Shown here in pieces: positions 9,408 to 18,607 of a stretch of 64,000 nt of DNA. Where the stretch lies: NCBI GenBank assembly GCA_020621405.1, contig JAHRYN010000001.1, positions 186,001-250,000 of the forward strand, written 5' to 3'. Under the pieces are notes generated by a model. That model was not told where the DNA came from. It worked only from the letters and a program-made list of their open reading frames with translations, and made no database searches. The translations under genes and the position numbers were made by a program. This DNA is from Betaproteobacteria bacterium. GTDB taxonomy: Bacteria > Pseudomonadota > Gammaproteobacteria > Burkholderiales > Rhodocyclaceae. Every line of letters begins with the position of its first letter. Position 1 is the stretch's first letter.

Positions 9408-11474
9408 TCAGCCCTTGACCGCGACCGACAACGGCGCGTGATGCGTCTCGCGCACCGTCGGCTGGTCGTGGCGCAAGGCCTTCAGCGCGGCACGGATGCC
9501 GAACAGCGTGATCGACACCACCACCAGTACGAAGATCGTGGCCAGGGCCGCATCGACGTAATCATTCACGATCACCTGCTGCATCTGCGCCAGGCTCTTG
9601 GCTGGTGCCAGCACATCGCCGTTTTCCGCGGCGGCGCTGAACTTGGCGGCGTGCGCCAGGAAGCCGATCTTCGGATTGACGCTGAACACCTTCTGCCAGC
9701 CCGCCGTCAGCGTGCAGGCGAGCAGCCAGACCGTCGGCAGCACCGTCACCCAGACATAGCGCTGGCGTTTCATCTTGACCAGCACGACGGTCGCCAGCAC
9801 CAGCGCGACGGCAGCCAGCATCTGGTTGGCCACGCCGAACAGCGGCCACAGCGTGTTGATGCCGCCCAGCGGATCGACCACGCCCTGGTACAGGAAGTAG
9901 CCCCAGGCCGCCACGCACAGGCCGGTCGCGACCAGATTGGGCAGCAGCGCCTCGGTGCGGCGGAACGAGGGCACGAAGGCACCGAGCAGGTCCTGCAGCA
10001 TGAAGCGCCCTGCCCGCGTGCCGGCATCGACCGCGGTCAGGATGAACAGTGCCTCGAACAGGATGGCGAAGTGGTACCAGAAGGCCATCATGGTCTTGCC
10101 GCCGATCACCTGGTGCAGGATGTGGGCCATGCCGACCGCCAGCGTCGGTGCGCCGCCGGCACGCGAAATGATACTTTTCTCACCGACATCGGCCGCGGTC
10201 TGCGTCAGCACCTCGGGCGTGACGACAAAGCCCCACTGCGAAATGACCGGAGCCGCTTCGGCTGCCGTCTTGCCGATCACAGCCGCCGGGCTGTTCATCG
10301 CGAAATACACGCCCGGATCGATGCAGGACGCGGCCACCAGCGCCATGATGGCGACGAAGGACTCCATCAGCATGCCGCCGTAGCCGATCAGCGGCGCATC
10401 GGTTTCCTTGTCCAGCAGCTTGGGCGTGGTGCCCGACGCGATCAGCGCGTGGAAGCCCGACACCGCGCCGCAGGCGATGGTGATGAACAGGAAGGGGAAC
10501 AGGTTGCCGGCCCAGACCGGACCGGTGCCGTCGATGAACTTGGTGACCGCCGGCATCTGCAGTTGCGGTGCCACGATGAAGATGCCCAGCGCCAGGCCGA
10601 CGATGGTGCCGATCTTCAGGAAGGTGGACAGGTAGTCGCGCGGTGCCAGCAGCAGCCACACCGGCATCACCGAAGCGACGAAGCCGTAGCCGATCAGCAT
10701 CCAGGTCAGCTGCTTGCCATCGAACGTGAACATCGGCGCCCATACGGGGCTGGCAGCCACCTCGCCGCCGACCAGAATGGCGCCCATCAGCAGTACGAAG
10801 CCGACGATGGAAATTTCGCCAATGCGCCCCGGACGGATGTAGCGCATGTACACGCCCATGATGATGGCGATCGGTATCGTCGCCGCCACCGTGAAAGTGC
10901 CCCACGGCGAATCCGCCAACGCCTTGACCACGATCAGCGCCAGCACGGCGAGGATGATGACCATGATCATGAAGGCGCCGAACAGCGCGATGACGCCCGG
11001 CACCTCGCCCAATTCGGACTTGATCAGGTCGCCGAGCGAACGACCGTCGCGACGGGTGGAAATGAACAGCACCAGGAAATCCTGCACCGCCCCGGCGAAC
11101 ACGACGCCAGCCAGTATCCACAGCACGCCCGGCAAATAGCCCATCTGGGCCGCCAGCACGGGACCGACCAGCGGTCCGGCACCGGCAATGGCGGCGAAGT
11201 GGTGGCCGAACAGGATGTTGCGGTGGGTCGGCACGTAGTCCAGCCCGTCGTTCTTACCCCAGGCCGGGGTGACGCGGCTGCCATCGACACCGGCCACGCG
11301 GTAGGCGATGAAGCGGGCGTAGAAGCGGTAGGCGATGAAATAGATCGAGATCGCGGCGACCACGATCCACAGTGCGCTGATGGTTTCACCCCGCGACAGC
11401 GCCACCACGCCGAGCGATCCGGCCGCCACCAGCGACAGTGCGGCCCAGCCCAGCCTGGGCAGAATGGTATTCAT
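9408..11474 (-). CDS. cstA: CstA/BtsT family carbon-starvation (peptide or pyruvate) transporter
   Basis: A 688-residue polytopic inner-membrane protein. The family core is clear: [38 protein letters not shown], and many hydrophobic helices to residue 600, followed by a C-terminal region with two further helices. CstA is linked to peptide uptake during carbon starvation, and its paralogue BtsT is a pyruvate/H+ symporter. The gene order with ybdD and a yjiA-like GTPase favours the BtsT side, but the substrate is not decidable here. The start follows AGGAGGAGAG. Dyads upstream and a divergent two-component pair suggest dedicated control. Confidence 0.92.
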   Translation of the reverse strand: MNTILPRLGWAALSLVAAGSLGVVALSRGETISALWIVVAAISIYFIAYRFYARFIAYRVAGVDGSRVTPAWGKNDGLDYVPTHRNILFGHHFAAIAGAGPLVGPVLAAQMGYLPGVLWILAGVVFAGAVQDFLVLFISTRRDGRSLGDLIKSELGEVPGVIALFGAFMIMVIILAVLALIVVKALADSPWGTFTVAATIPIAIIMGVYMRYIRPGRIGEISIVGFVLLMGAILVGGEVAASPVWAPMFTFDGKQLTWMLIGYGFVASVMPVWLLLAPRDYLSTFLKIGTIVGLALGIFIVAPQLQMPAVTKFIDGTGPVWAGNLFPFLFITIACGAVSGFHALIASGTTPKLLDKETDAPLIGYGGMLMESFVAIMALVAASCIDPGVYFAMNSPAAVIGKTAAEAAPVISQWGFVVTPEVLTQTAADVGEKSIISRAGGAPTLAVGMAHILHQVIGGKTMMAFWYHFAILFEALFILTAVDAGTRAGRFMLQDLLGAFVPSFRRTEALLPNLVATGLCVAAWGYFLYQGVVDPLGGINTLWPLFGVANQMLAAVALVLATVVLVKMKRQRYVWVTVLPTVWLLACTLTAGWQKVFSVNPKIGFLAHAAKFSAAAENGDVLAPAKSLAQMQQVIVNDYVDAALATIFVLVVVSITLFGIRAALKALRHDQPTVRETHHAPLSVAVKG

Positions 11475-11494
11475 GGTCTCTCCTCCTGTAGTCC

Positions 11495-11549
11495 GACCGG
11501 AAACGGTCGCCAGCCTCCGATCGGAGCCTGCGCGAAGTATGGTTCGCGC
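11495..11549. promoter_or_regulatory. Three dyads in the cstA leader
   Basis: Close to the cstA start are GACCG-GAAA-CGGTC (11495-11508), a perfect 12-base palindrome CTCCGATCGGAG (11515-11526), and GCGCGAA-gtatgg-TTCGCGC (11530-11549). They could be operators for the adjacent NarL-type regulator or leader RNA hairpins. No clear -10/-35 pair was found. Confidence 0.4.
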
Positions 11550-11660
11550 ACCGGTGGCGCCGCATCGGTGTCTTTACGCAGCGCGACTCCGTGTGAACAC
11601 GTAGGGGAAAACCCTTGATCCTGTACCGGCAAAGTCTTCGGCCTCGGCACCGCTGCCCCC

Positions 11661-11942
11661 ATAGGAGCGAGCCACGCTCGCAACTCCCAACGTCGAATCC
11701 GCACCGACCGCCGATCCACGGACCGTATCGCGGCCATGGGTCACTCCTACAAAACCGAGTCCCTCGCAGAAAGCTGTGACGCCCCCCTATAGGAGCGAGC
11801 CACGCTCGCAACTCCCAACGTCGAATCCGCACCGACCGCCGATCCACGGACCGTATCGCGGCCATGGGTCACTCCTACAAAACCGAGTCCCTCGCAGAAA
11901 GCCGCGACGGCGCCCCTGTAGGAGCGAGCCATGCTCGCGATT
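11661..11942. repeat. REP-like array A (about 128-base tandem units)
   Basis: Forward REP elements start at 11661, 11789 and 11918, and inverted copies lie near 11724-11750 and 11852-11878. Each forward copy has the form (G/A)TAG, GA, then stem GCGAGC-CAY-GCTCGC; the inverted copies are related but more diverged. Spacing of forward copies is 128-129 bases, and the intervening DNA is nearly identical, so the whole unit has been tandemly duplicated. It fills most of the 555-base gap between divergent cstA and the sensor kinase, an unusual place for REPs. Confidence 0.85.
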
Positions 11943-12029
11943 CCCAACGTCGAATCCGCTCCAACTGCCGATCCACAGCCAGGCTGCGACTATCATGTCC
12001 GCCACCCCATCGACGCGCACTCCCGACCG

Positions 12030-13409
12030 ATGCAACTGCGCCTGAAATTCGTGCTGCTGGCCGTCGTACCGCTGCTGCTGGCCATCGCGGCTGTGGCGGC
12101 CGTGGTCCGGTTGCAATCTCAGGCGCTGACCGAAGCCGAACTCGCTGTCATCGAACCGGCGCTGATGGACGCCCGGCGCAACGAGCTGCAGCACTATGTC
12201 GATCTGGCGCAGGGCAGCATCGCTCACCTGACAGACCGCGACGATGCAGCCGCCCGTTCGCAGGCCTTGCAGATCCTGCAGCGGCTCGAATTCGGCACGG
12301 ATGGCTACTTCTTCGTCTATGACCTCGAAGGCCGCAACCTCATGCATCCGCGCCAGCCGGACTTGGTCGGCAAGGATCTGTGGTCGCTGCGCGACCCGCA
12401 GGGCCGGCTGACCATACAGAACCTGATCGCACGGGCGCGCGAAGGTGGCGGTTTCGTCGAATTCGTGTGGCAGCGGCCGTCGACCGGCCAGCTGGAACGC
12501 AAGCTCGGCTACGTCGCACCGGTGTCCCGCTGGGGCTGGATGATCGGCACCGGGCTCTATCTCGACGACATCGAGGCGGCGCGCGAGCGCATGGACCGCC
12601 AGGCCGCGATCGCCATCCGCAACACGCTGGCCGTGATCGCGGGCATCGCGGTGATCGCCACCGTGCTCGTCGCGCTGGCAGGGCTGGCACTGAACGTGTC
12701 CGACCGCCGCGACGCCATGCTGAAGATGCGCGAACTGGCACGCCAGGTCGTACGTTCGCAGGAAAGCGAACGGGCGCGCGTGGCACGCGAGCTGCACGAC
12801 GGCGTAAGCCAGAGCCTGGTGTCGGTCAAATTCCTGCTGGAATCCGCCCAGGAACGACTGCAGCAGCGGACGGAAGACGTCCCTGCCCCGCCGGGAGAAC
12901 ATCGGCGTGGTGCCGATCAGGCGCTCGCGCGCGGGCTGGCCGGCGTCAACGAGGTGCTGGGCGACGTGCGGCGCATCTCGCACGGACTGCGCCCAACCGC
13001 ACTCGACACGCTTGGCCTTGTGCCGGCGCTGTCGCAGGTGCTCGGCGAATTTTCGCGGCGCACCGGCATCCGGGTGGAATTTGCCCCGGACGGCGATATC
13101 AGTGCCGACGGCGATGCCGGGACAGCGCTGTTCCGCGTGGTGCAGGAATCGCTGAACAACATTGAGCGCCACGCCGGCGCGAGTACGGTTAGCGTCACAC
13201 TGAACCAGAATGCTGGCGGGCTGCATCTTTCGGTGCGCGACGACGGCCACGGCTTCGACCCCGATGCGATCGCCGCCGCCCCGGATCGCGGGCTCGGCCT
13301 GTCCAGCATGCGCGAGCGCATCGAAACACTGGGCGGCCGGTTCACCCTGGATTCCGGCGTGCAAGGCACACTGCTGACTGCCCGCCTGCCCAATCAGGAA
13401 TCCGCGTGA
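12030..13409 (+). CDS. Cache-domain sensor histidine kinase (NarX/HisKA_3 type)
   Basis: A 459-residue kinase: TM1 about 7-27; a periplasmic Cache_2-like domain about 40-180 (DGYFFVYDLEGRNLMHP, GWMIGTGLYLDDI); TM2 about 198-222; HisKA_3 with H256 in ARELHDG; HATPase ending GLGLSSMRERIETLGG. Cache_2 domains often bind small carboxylates. The ATG at 12030 is chosen as it directly precedes TM1; the same frame is open upstream to an ATG at 11931 inside a REP element. It overlaps the regulator gene by 4 bases and is divergent from cstA, so control of cstA in response to a carboxylate is a reasonable inference. Confidence 0.88.
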   Translation: MQLRLKFVLLAVVPLLLAIAAVAAVVRLQSQALTEAELAVIEPALMDARRNELQHYVDLAQGSIAHLTDRDDAAARSQALQILQRLEFGTDGYFFVYDLEGRNLMHPRQPDLVGKDLWSLRDPQGRLTIQNLIARAREGGGFVEFVWQRPSTGQLERKLGYVAPVSRWGWMIGTGLYLDDIEAARERMDRQAAIAIRNTLAVIAGIAVIATVLVALAGLALNVSDRRDAMLKMRELARQVVRSQESERARVARELHDGVSQSLVSVKFLLESAQERLQQRTEDVPAPPGEHRRGADQALARGLAGVNEVLGDVRRISHGLRPTALDTLGLVPALSQVLGEFSRRTGIRVEFAPDGDISADGDAGTALFRVVQESLNNIERHAGASTVSVTLNQNAGGLHLSVRDDGHGFDPDAIAAAPDRGLGLSSMRERIETLGGRFTLDSGVQGTLLTARLPNQESA

Positions 13410-14032
13410 CCGTACCCGCCCGCCTGATCCTCGTCGATGACCACCCGCTGGTCCGCGACGGCCTGCGCGCGCGGCTGGAAACCGTCGCCCGCTTCGAGGT
13501 GGTCGCCGAGGCAGGCTCGGCTGCCGAGGCGCAGGCTGTCATTCGTGCCGGCAATCCGGACTGCGTGCTGATGGACATCTCGATGCGCGACGTGCACGGC
13601 ATCGAACTGACGCGCCGGCTGCTGCAGGACCAGCCCGGGCTGAAGATCATCATGCTGACCATGCACGACGAACCCCAGTACGTGGTCGAGTCCTTCCGCG
13701 CCGGCGCGCGCGGCTATGTGCTGAAGGACAGTCCTTCGGCCGAAATCATCGCGGCAGTGGACGTCGTCATCGCCGGCCAGCGCTACTTCAGCGCCCGCGT
13801 GGCAGATGCGCTGGTTAACGCCAGCCTGCCCGAGCCGGTATTGACGCAGCGCGAGCGCGATGTGCTCGACCTGATCGCCAATGGTCTGGGCAACAAGGAA
13901 ATCGCAGCCAGACTCGATCTGTCGGTCCGGACCGTCGAATCGCACCGCATCAACATCAAGCGCAAGTTCGACCTGTCAGGCTCGGCCGGGCTGATCAAGT
14001 TTGCCGTCGAACGCAACTGGGACCGCAGCTGA
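13406..14032 (+). CDS. NarL/LuxR-family response regulator
   Basis: A 208-residue regulator. The receiver domain (1-120) holds the acidic pocket (LILVDDHPLVRDGL), phospho-acceptor D57 (VLMDISM) and the conserved Lys (YVLKDS). The C-terminal LuxR-type helix-turn-helix reads LTQRERDVLDLIANGLGNKE then VRTVESHRINIKRKF. The start is GTG at 13406 within the GTGA overlap with the kinase stop, so the two are translationally coupled. It is the evident cognate partner of the Cache-type kinase; targets are not proven, with cstA the nearest candidate. Confidence 0.92.
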   Translation: MTVPARLILVDDHPLVRDGLRARLETVARFEVVAEAGSAAEAQAVIRAGNPDCVLMDISMRDVHGIELTRRLLQDQPGLKIIMLTMHDEPQYVVESFRAGARGYVLKDSPSAEIIAAVDVVIAGQRYFSARVADALVNASLPEPVLTQRERDVLDLIANGLGNKEIAARLDLSVRTVESHRINIKRKFDLSGSAGLIKFAVERNWDRS

Positions 14033-14098
14033 GCAGGCGGTCAGATGTGCCGTTGCCATGCAGGCCAAAGCGTCGCGCCGAATCTGCGCTGACGACCG

Positions 14099-14311
14099 CA
14101 TCGCGAGCATGGCTCGCTCCTACAGAACAGGGACGCCGCCTCGTATGCAGGAGCGAGCCATGCTCGCGCTTCCCCACGCCGAATCCGCGCCGACCGCCGA
14201 TCAACGACTTGATCGCGACCATGGGTCGCTCCTACAGAAGCTGCGGCCTCACCGCGCGTAACGGCAAACACCGCGACGCCACCACCTGCAGGAGCGAGCC
14301 ACGCTCGCGAT
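14099..14311. repeat. REP-like array B
   Basis: Inverted elements at about 14099-14124 and 14211-14236 and forward elements at about 14146-14169 and 14287-14311, between the convergent response-regulator and htpG genes. The two inserted pairs share linker sequence (CACGCCGAATCC) with array A. Forward copies here have GCAG instead of GTAG as the head. This is the usual REP location between convergent genes; the 341-base gap holds nothing else that I can recognise. Confidence 0.85.
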
Positions 14312-14373
14312 TTCCCACGCCGAATCCATGCCGACCGCCGATCCGCGACTGCGCCGCGATCAACGGCCGGCGC

Positions 14374-16299
14374 TCAGACTGCCGGCGCCTGTCCGCTCAT
14401 CGCCAGCATCAGCTGGTTCATGCGGCGCACGAAGCTGGCCGGATCTTCCAGCGCGCCGCCCTCGGCCAGCAGAGCCTGGTCGAACAGCACCGCGGCCCAG
14501 TCGTCGAAGTGCGCGTCTTCGGTGCGCAGGCGCTGCACCACCGGATGCTGCGGATTGATTTCCAGGATGGGCTTGGAGATCGGTGCTTCCTGACCGGCCG
14601 ACTTCAGGATGCGCGCCAGATTGCCGCCGATGTCGAACTCGTCCGACACCAGGCAGGCCGGCGATTCGGTCAGGCGGTGCGTGATGCGCACTTCCTTCAC
14701 CCGCTCGGTCAGCGACGCCTGCAGGCGTTCGGCCAGCGGCTTGAATTCGCCGGCATCGCGTTCCAGCGCTTCCTTCTCGGCGGCATCCTCAAGCGCCCCC
14801 AGATCCAGCCCGCCCTTGGCAACCGACACCAGCGCACGGCCTTCGAATTCCGGCAGGTTGCCGACCACCCACTCGTCGACACGCTCGGTCATCAGCAGCA
14901 CTTCGATGCCCTTCTTGCGGAAGACTTCCAGGTGCGGGCTGTTCTTGGCAGCCTTGAACGATTCGGCGGTGACGTAATAGATCTTGCTCTGGCCGTCCTT
15001 CATGCGCGACAGGTAGTCGGCCAGCGACACCGACTGTTCCTCGGTGTCCAGATGGGTCGAGGCGAAGCGCATCAGCTTCGCGATCCTTTCGCGATTGGCC
15101 GAATCCTCGCCGATGCCTTCCTTGAACACGTTGCCGAATTCCTTCCAGAAGGCGGCGTACTTGTCCTTGTCGTTCTCGGCCAGATCCTCGAGCACCGACA
15201 ACACCTTCTTGGTGCAGCCGGAGCGGATGGTGTCGATGTCGCGACCTTCCTGCAGCAGCTCGCGCGACACGTTCAGCGGCAGATCGGCCGAATCGACCAC
15301 GCCGCGCACGAAGCGCAGATAGGCCGGCAGCAGCTTTTCCGCGTCGTCCATGATGAACACGCGGCGCACGTACAGCTTCAGGCCGTGCTTGGCCTTGCGG
15401 TCCCACATGTCGAACGGGGCATGCGACGGCACGTACAGCAGCTGTGTGTATTCGTGACGACCTTCGACCCGTGCGTGGGTCCACGCCAGCGGCTCCTGGA
15501 AATCGTGGCTGATGTGCTTGTAGAACTCCTGGTACTGCTCGTCGGAGATGTCGGACTTCGAGCGGGTCCACAGCGCATTCGCCTGATTGACCGTTTCGTC
15601 CTCATCGGTGGCGATCTGCACGCCGTCCTTCCACTCCTGCTTCTTCATGACCACCGGCTGCAGGATGTGATCCGAATAGGCGCGGATGATGGTACGCAGC
15701 TTGTAGTCGTTCAGCAGTTCGTCCTGGTCCTCGCGCAGGTGCAGCACGATTTCGGTGCCGCGCGCCTCGCGTTCGACCGGTTCGACCGTGTACTCGCCGG
15801 CAGCATCGCCGGTCATCGAACAGGACCAGCGCACGCCGGCACTGGCAGGCAGACCGGCACGGCGCGTCGTGACCGTAACCGTGTCGGCCACGATGAAGGC
15901 CGAGTAGAAGCCGACGCCGAACTGTCCGATCAGGTTGGCGTCCTTCTTCTGGTCGCCGGTCAGGCTGGAGAAGAATTCCTTGGTACCGCTGCGCGCGATG
16001 GTGCCGAGGTGCGAGATGGCTTCTTCACGCGACATGCCGATGCCGTTGTCGGTGATGGTGATGGTGCGTGCGTCCGTGTCGTAGGCGACGCGGATCTTCA
16101 GGTCCGAATCCGATTCAAGCAGCGCCGGGTCGGCGATGGCTTCAAAGCGCAGCTTGTCGCAGGCGTCCGACGCATTGCTGACCAGCTCGCGCAGGAAGAT
16201 GTCGCGATTGCTGTACAGCGAGTGGATCATCAGGTGCAGCAGCTGCTTCACCTCGGCCTGGAAATTCATGGTCTGAGCGGCGGTGGCGGTTTCCGACAT
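14374..16299 (-). CDS. htpG: Hsp90-family chaperone HtpG
   Basis: A 641-residue cytosolic ATP-dependent chaperone, close to the E. coli length (624). The N-terminal GHKL ATPase motifs are visible: [34 protein letters not shown] and [11 protein letters not shown]; middle and C-terminal dimerisation domains follow. The ATG at 16299 is chosen over an upstream ATG at 16392 because it has a GGAG ribosome-binding site and matches the family N-terminus, and because a heat-shock-type promoter lies between them. It is convergent with the two-component regulator gene. Confidence 0.96.
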   Translation of the reverse strand: MSETATAAQTMNFQAEVKQLLHLMIHSLYSNRDIFLRELVSNASDACDKLRFEAIADPALLESDSDLKIRVAYDTDARTITITDNGIGMSREEAISHLGTIARSGTKEFFSSLTGDQKKDANLIGQFGVGFYSAFIVADTVTVTTRRAGLPASAGVRWSCSMTGDAAGEYTVEPVEREARGTEIVLHLREDQDELLNDYKLRTIIRAYSDHILQPVVMKKQEWKDGVQIATDEDETVNQANALWTRSKSDISDEQYQEFYKHISHDFQEPLAWTHARVEGRHEYTQLLYVPSHAPFDMWDRKAKHGLKLYVRRVFIMDDAEKLLPAYLRFVRGVVDSADLPLNVSRELLQEGRDIDTIRSGCTKKVLSVLEDLAENDKDKYAAFWKEFGNVFKEGIGEDSANRERIAKLMRFASTHLDTEEQSVSLADYLSRMKDGQSKIYYVTAESFKAAKNSPHLEVFRKKGIEVLLMTERVDEWVVGNLPEFEGRALVSVAKGGLDLGALEDAAEKEALERDAGEFKPLAERLQASLTERVKEVRITHRLTESPACLVSDEFDIGGNLARILKSAGQEAPISKPILEINPQHPVVQRLRTEDAHFDDWAAVLFDQALLAEGGALEDPASFVRRMNQLMLAMSGQAPAV

Positions 16300-16364
16300 G
16301 ACTACTCCGTGTAGTGAAATGACAACGTGGGCCGGTTGAATTTGGATTTGACGCCCGCGCCTGC

Positions 16365-16393
16365 AGATGGAGACTTCCCCCCGGCATTTCAAG
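16365..16393 (-). promoter_or_regulatory. Sigma-32-type heat-shock promoter of htpG
   Basis: On the minus strand CTTGAAA (complement of 16387-16393) is followed after 14 bases by CTCCATCT (complement of 16365-16372), close to the sigma-32 consensus CTTGAAA-N11-16-CCCCATNT. It lies about 66 bases upstream of the htpG ATG, as expected for a heat-shock gene. Confidence 0.8.
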
Positions 16394-16434
16394 ACCCCGC
16401 TATGCTGTGCGGTCCACAGATTGTTGACAGACCG

Positions 16435-18243
16435 ATGACCACCCGTCCGAAATTGGGTTTACCAAGCAAATCCGGCGATTCGCGTTCCCCCGACCGCGAT
16501 CCCGCCCGCAAGCCGGTGCGCAACAGCACCGCAAAGTCCCGCACACTGAGCCGCAATACTGCCCAGGTCGCTCCATCGGCCGGCACGCCTGACCGTGACG
16601 GCGCCCCGCGCAAGCCGCGCGCCGCGCGCCCCGATGCCGACAACCGTTCCCGCCCGCCCCGCCGGGACGGCGACGAAAGGCCGGCACGCGCACCGCGCGC
16701 CGAAGGCAGCGCACCGCGCGGCGAATGGAAGCCCCGTCAGGACCGTGATGCACGTCCGCCCCGCCCCGAATCGGGCGAACGCCCGCCGCGCAAGGATTTC
16801 GGCGACCGTGCTCCGCGCGGCGACCGCCCTGCCCGCGCACCGGCTGGCGGCGACGCACCGCGCCGTGAATGGACACCGCGTCCGCCCCGTCCCGAGTCGG
16901 GCGAACGCCCGCCGCGCAAGGACTTCGGCGACCGCGCTCCGCGCGGCGACCGTCCGGCCCGCGCACCGGCTGGCGGCGACGCACCGCGCCGTGAATGGAC
17001 ACCGCGTCCGCCCCGTCCCGAGTCGGGCGAACGCCCGCCGCGCAAGGACTTCGGCGACCGCGCTCCGCGCGGCGACCGTCCCGCCCGCGCACCGGCGGCC
17101 GGCGACGCACCGCGCCGCGAATGGACACCACGTCCGCCCCGCCCAGAATCGGGCGAACGCCCGCCGCGCAAGGATTTCGGCGACCGTGCTCCGCGCGGCG
17201 ACCGCCCGGCCCGCGCGCCGGCAGCCGGCGATGCACCACGCCGCGAATGGACACCGCGCCCTCCCCGCGCCGAATCGGGCGAACGCCCGCCGCGCAAGGA
17301 CTTCGGCGAGCGCTCGCCGCGAGCACCGGCCGGCGACGGCACCAAGCCGCGAGAGTGGACGCCGCGCACAGCCAAACCGGCGGCCGCACCGCTGCGCCCG
17401 GCCAAGGCCTGGGAAGAACGAGACACCGACAAGCTGGGTCGCGTGAAGGCGGTCAAGCCGAGCGCGGACGACGACAATTCGAAGGACGGCATCCGCGTGT
17501 CGCGCTACCTCGCCGACCGTGGCGCCGCGTCGCGACGCGAAGCCGATGACTGGATCGTGCGCGGCTGGGTCACCGTCGATGGTGAAGTCGCGGTGCTCGG
17601 CCAGCGCGTGCTGTCGCACCAGAAGGTCGAGGTGAACAAGGAAGCGCGAGCCGATCAGGCGCTGCGCGTGACCGTGCTGATGCACAAGCCGGTCGGCTTC
17701 GTCAGCGGTCAGGCCGAAGACGGCCACGAGCCGGCCAGCGTGCTGTTCGTACCGGAAAACCAGTGGATCGGCGACAAGTCGGGCCAGCGCTTCAACCGCA
17801 ACCACCTGCGCGGACTCGCGCCGGCCGGCCGGCTGGACATCGACTCGCACGGACTGCTGGTGCTGACACAGGACGGGCGGGTTGCGCGCGTGCTGATCGG
17901 CGAGGACTCGACCATCGAGAAGGAATATCTGGTGCGCGTGCGCGCCACGAAGTCCTTCGGCGACGGCCCGCTGTCGGAAACCTTTCCGGCCGCATCAATG
18001 GCACTGCTGAACCACGGCCTCGAGCTCGACGGCCAACCTCTGAAGCCGGCCAAGGTGAGCTGGCAGAACGAGGAACAGCTGCGCTTCGTGCTGCGCGAAG
18101 GCAAGAAGCGGCAGATCCGCCGCATGTGCGAAGCCGTCGGCCTGGAAGTCGTCGCGCTCAAGCGCGTGCGCATCGGCCGCGTGCCGCTGGCCGACCTGCC
18201 GGTCGGCAAATGGCGCTACCTGCGTCCGGACGAGTCCTTCTGA
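16435..18243 (+). CDS. RluF-like 23S rRNA pseudouridine synthase with repetitive N-terminal extension
   Basis: A 602-residue protein. The C-terminal third (about 350-602) is a complete RsuA-family enzyme: S4 domain ([18 protein letters not shown]), catalytic Asp in [14 protein letters not shown], and [16 protein letters not shown], which is closest to RluF (modifies U2604 in E. coli). The first 350 residues are a basic, low-complexity extension rich in Arg, Pro, Asp and Gly with five copies of a 42-residue repeat, the last degenerate. E. coli RluF is only 290 residues and has its basic tail at the other end. Start ATG 16435 is chosen because upstream codons overlap the htpG promoter. Site specificity is inferred. 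Confidence 0.82.
   Translation: MTTRPKLGLPSKSGDSRSPDRDPARKPVRNSTAKSRTLSRNTAQVAPSAGTPDRDGAPRKPRAARPDADNRSRPPRRDGDERPARAPRAEGSAPRGEWKPRQDRDARPPRPESGERPPRKDFGDRAPRGDRPARAPAGGDAPRREWTPRPPRPESGERPPRKDFGDRAPRGDRPARAPAGGDAPRREWTPRPPRPESGERPPRKDFGDRAPRGDRPARAPAAGDAPRREWTPRPPRPESGERPPRKDFGDRAPRGDRPARAPAAGDAPRREWTPRPPRAESGERPPRKDFGERSPRAPAGDGTKPREWTPRTAKPAAAPLRPAKAWEERDTDKLGRVKAVKPSADDDNSKDGIRVSRYLADRGAASRREADDWIVRGWVTVDGEVAVLGQRVLSHQKVEVNKEARADQALRVTVLMHKPVGFVSGQAEDGHEPASVLFVPENQWIGDKSGQRFNRNHLRGLAPAGRLDIDSHGLLVLTQDGRVARVLIGEDSTIEKEYLVRVRATKSFGDGPLSETFPAASMALLNHGLELDGQPLKPAKVSWQNEEQLRFVLREGKKRQIRRMCEAVGLEVVALKRVRIGRVPLADLPVGKWRYLRPDESF
16753..17367 (+). repeat. In-frame 126-base tandem repeat in the RluF-like gene
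   Basis: Units begin at 16753, 16879, 17005 and 17131, with a shorter diverged fifth from 17257. Each encodes 42 residues built around [24 protein letters not shown] and PRREWTPRP. Copies are nearly identical in DNA, not just protein, indicating recent expansion or gene conversion. The predicted product is a disordered, strongly basic RNA-binding-like arm. Confidence 0.95.
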
Positions 18244-18280
18244 CAGACCGCATCACCTGACCGGCCACTGCCCCACGACA

Positions 18281-18568
18281 GCATCGCGACCATGGGTCGC
18301 TCCTACAGAAACCGCCGCACGGCCCCCGTAGGAGCGACCCATGCTCGCGATTACTCACGCCAAATCCGCATCAGCCGCCGCCCCAGGACCACATCGCGAC
18401 CATGGGGCGCTCCTGCAAAACCGCCGCACGGCCCCCGTAGGAGCGAGCCATGCTCGCGATCCCTCACGCCAAATCCGCGTCAGCCGCCGCCCAGGACCAC
18501 ATCGCGACCATGGGGCGCTCCTGCAAAACCGCCGCACGGCCCCCGTAGGAGCGAGCCATGCTCGCGAT
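18281..18568. repeat. REP-like array C (about 108-base tandem units)
   Basis: Inverted REPs near 18281-18307, 18391-18416 and 18499-18525 alternate with forward REPs near 18328, 18437 and 18544. The period is 107-109 bases, and linkers (ACGCCAAATCCGC) are almost identical. It lies between convergent rluF-like and parC genes and accounts for most of the 364-base gap. The inverted copy at 18281 has stem GCGACC-CAT-GGTCGC, a covarying version of the forward stem. Confidence 0.88.
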
Positions 18569-18607
18569 CCGCGCCTGGATAGGCGCGTGACGTAGATTCA
18601 GGCCTGA

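Noticed and set aside
9378-11618. A 746-codon open frame on the + strand across cstA
   Set aside because: It mirrors the cstA coding sequence, has low-complexity His/Asp/Arg composition and no ribosome-binding site.
16459-17850. Long open frames in other phases over the RluF-like repeat
   Set aside because: The 126-base repeat length is a multiple of three, so every phase stays open; only the + frame shows a pseudouridine synthase.
18281-18568. Regularly spaced repeats that superficially resemble a CRISPR array
   Set aside because: The spacers are themselves near-identical, the repeats alternate in orientation and match REP palindromes, and no cas genes are present.
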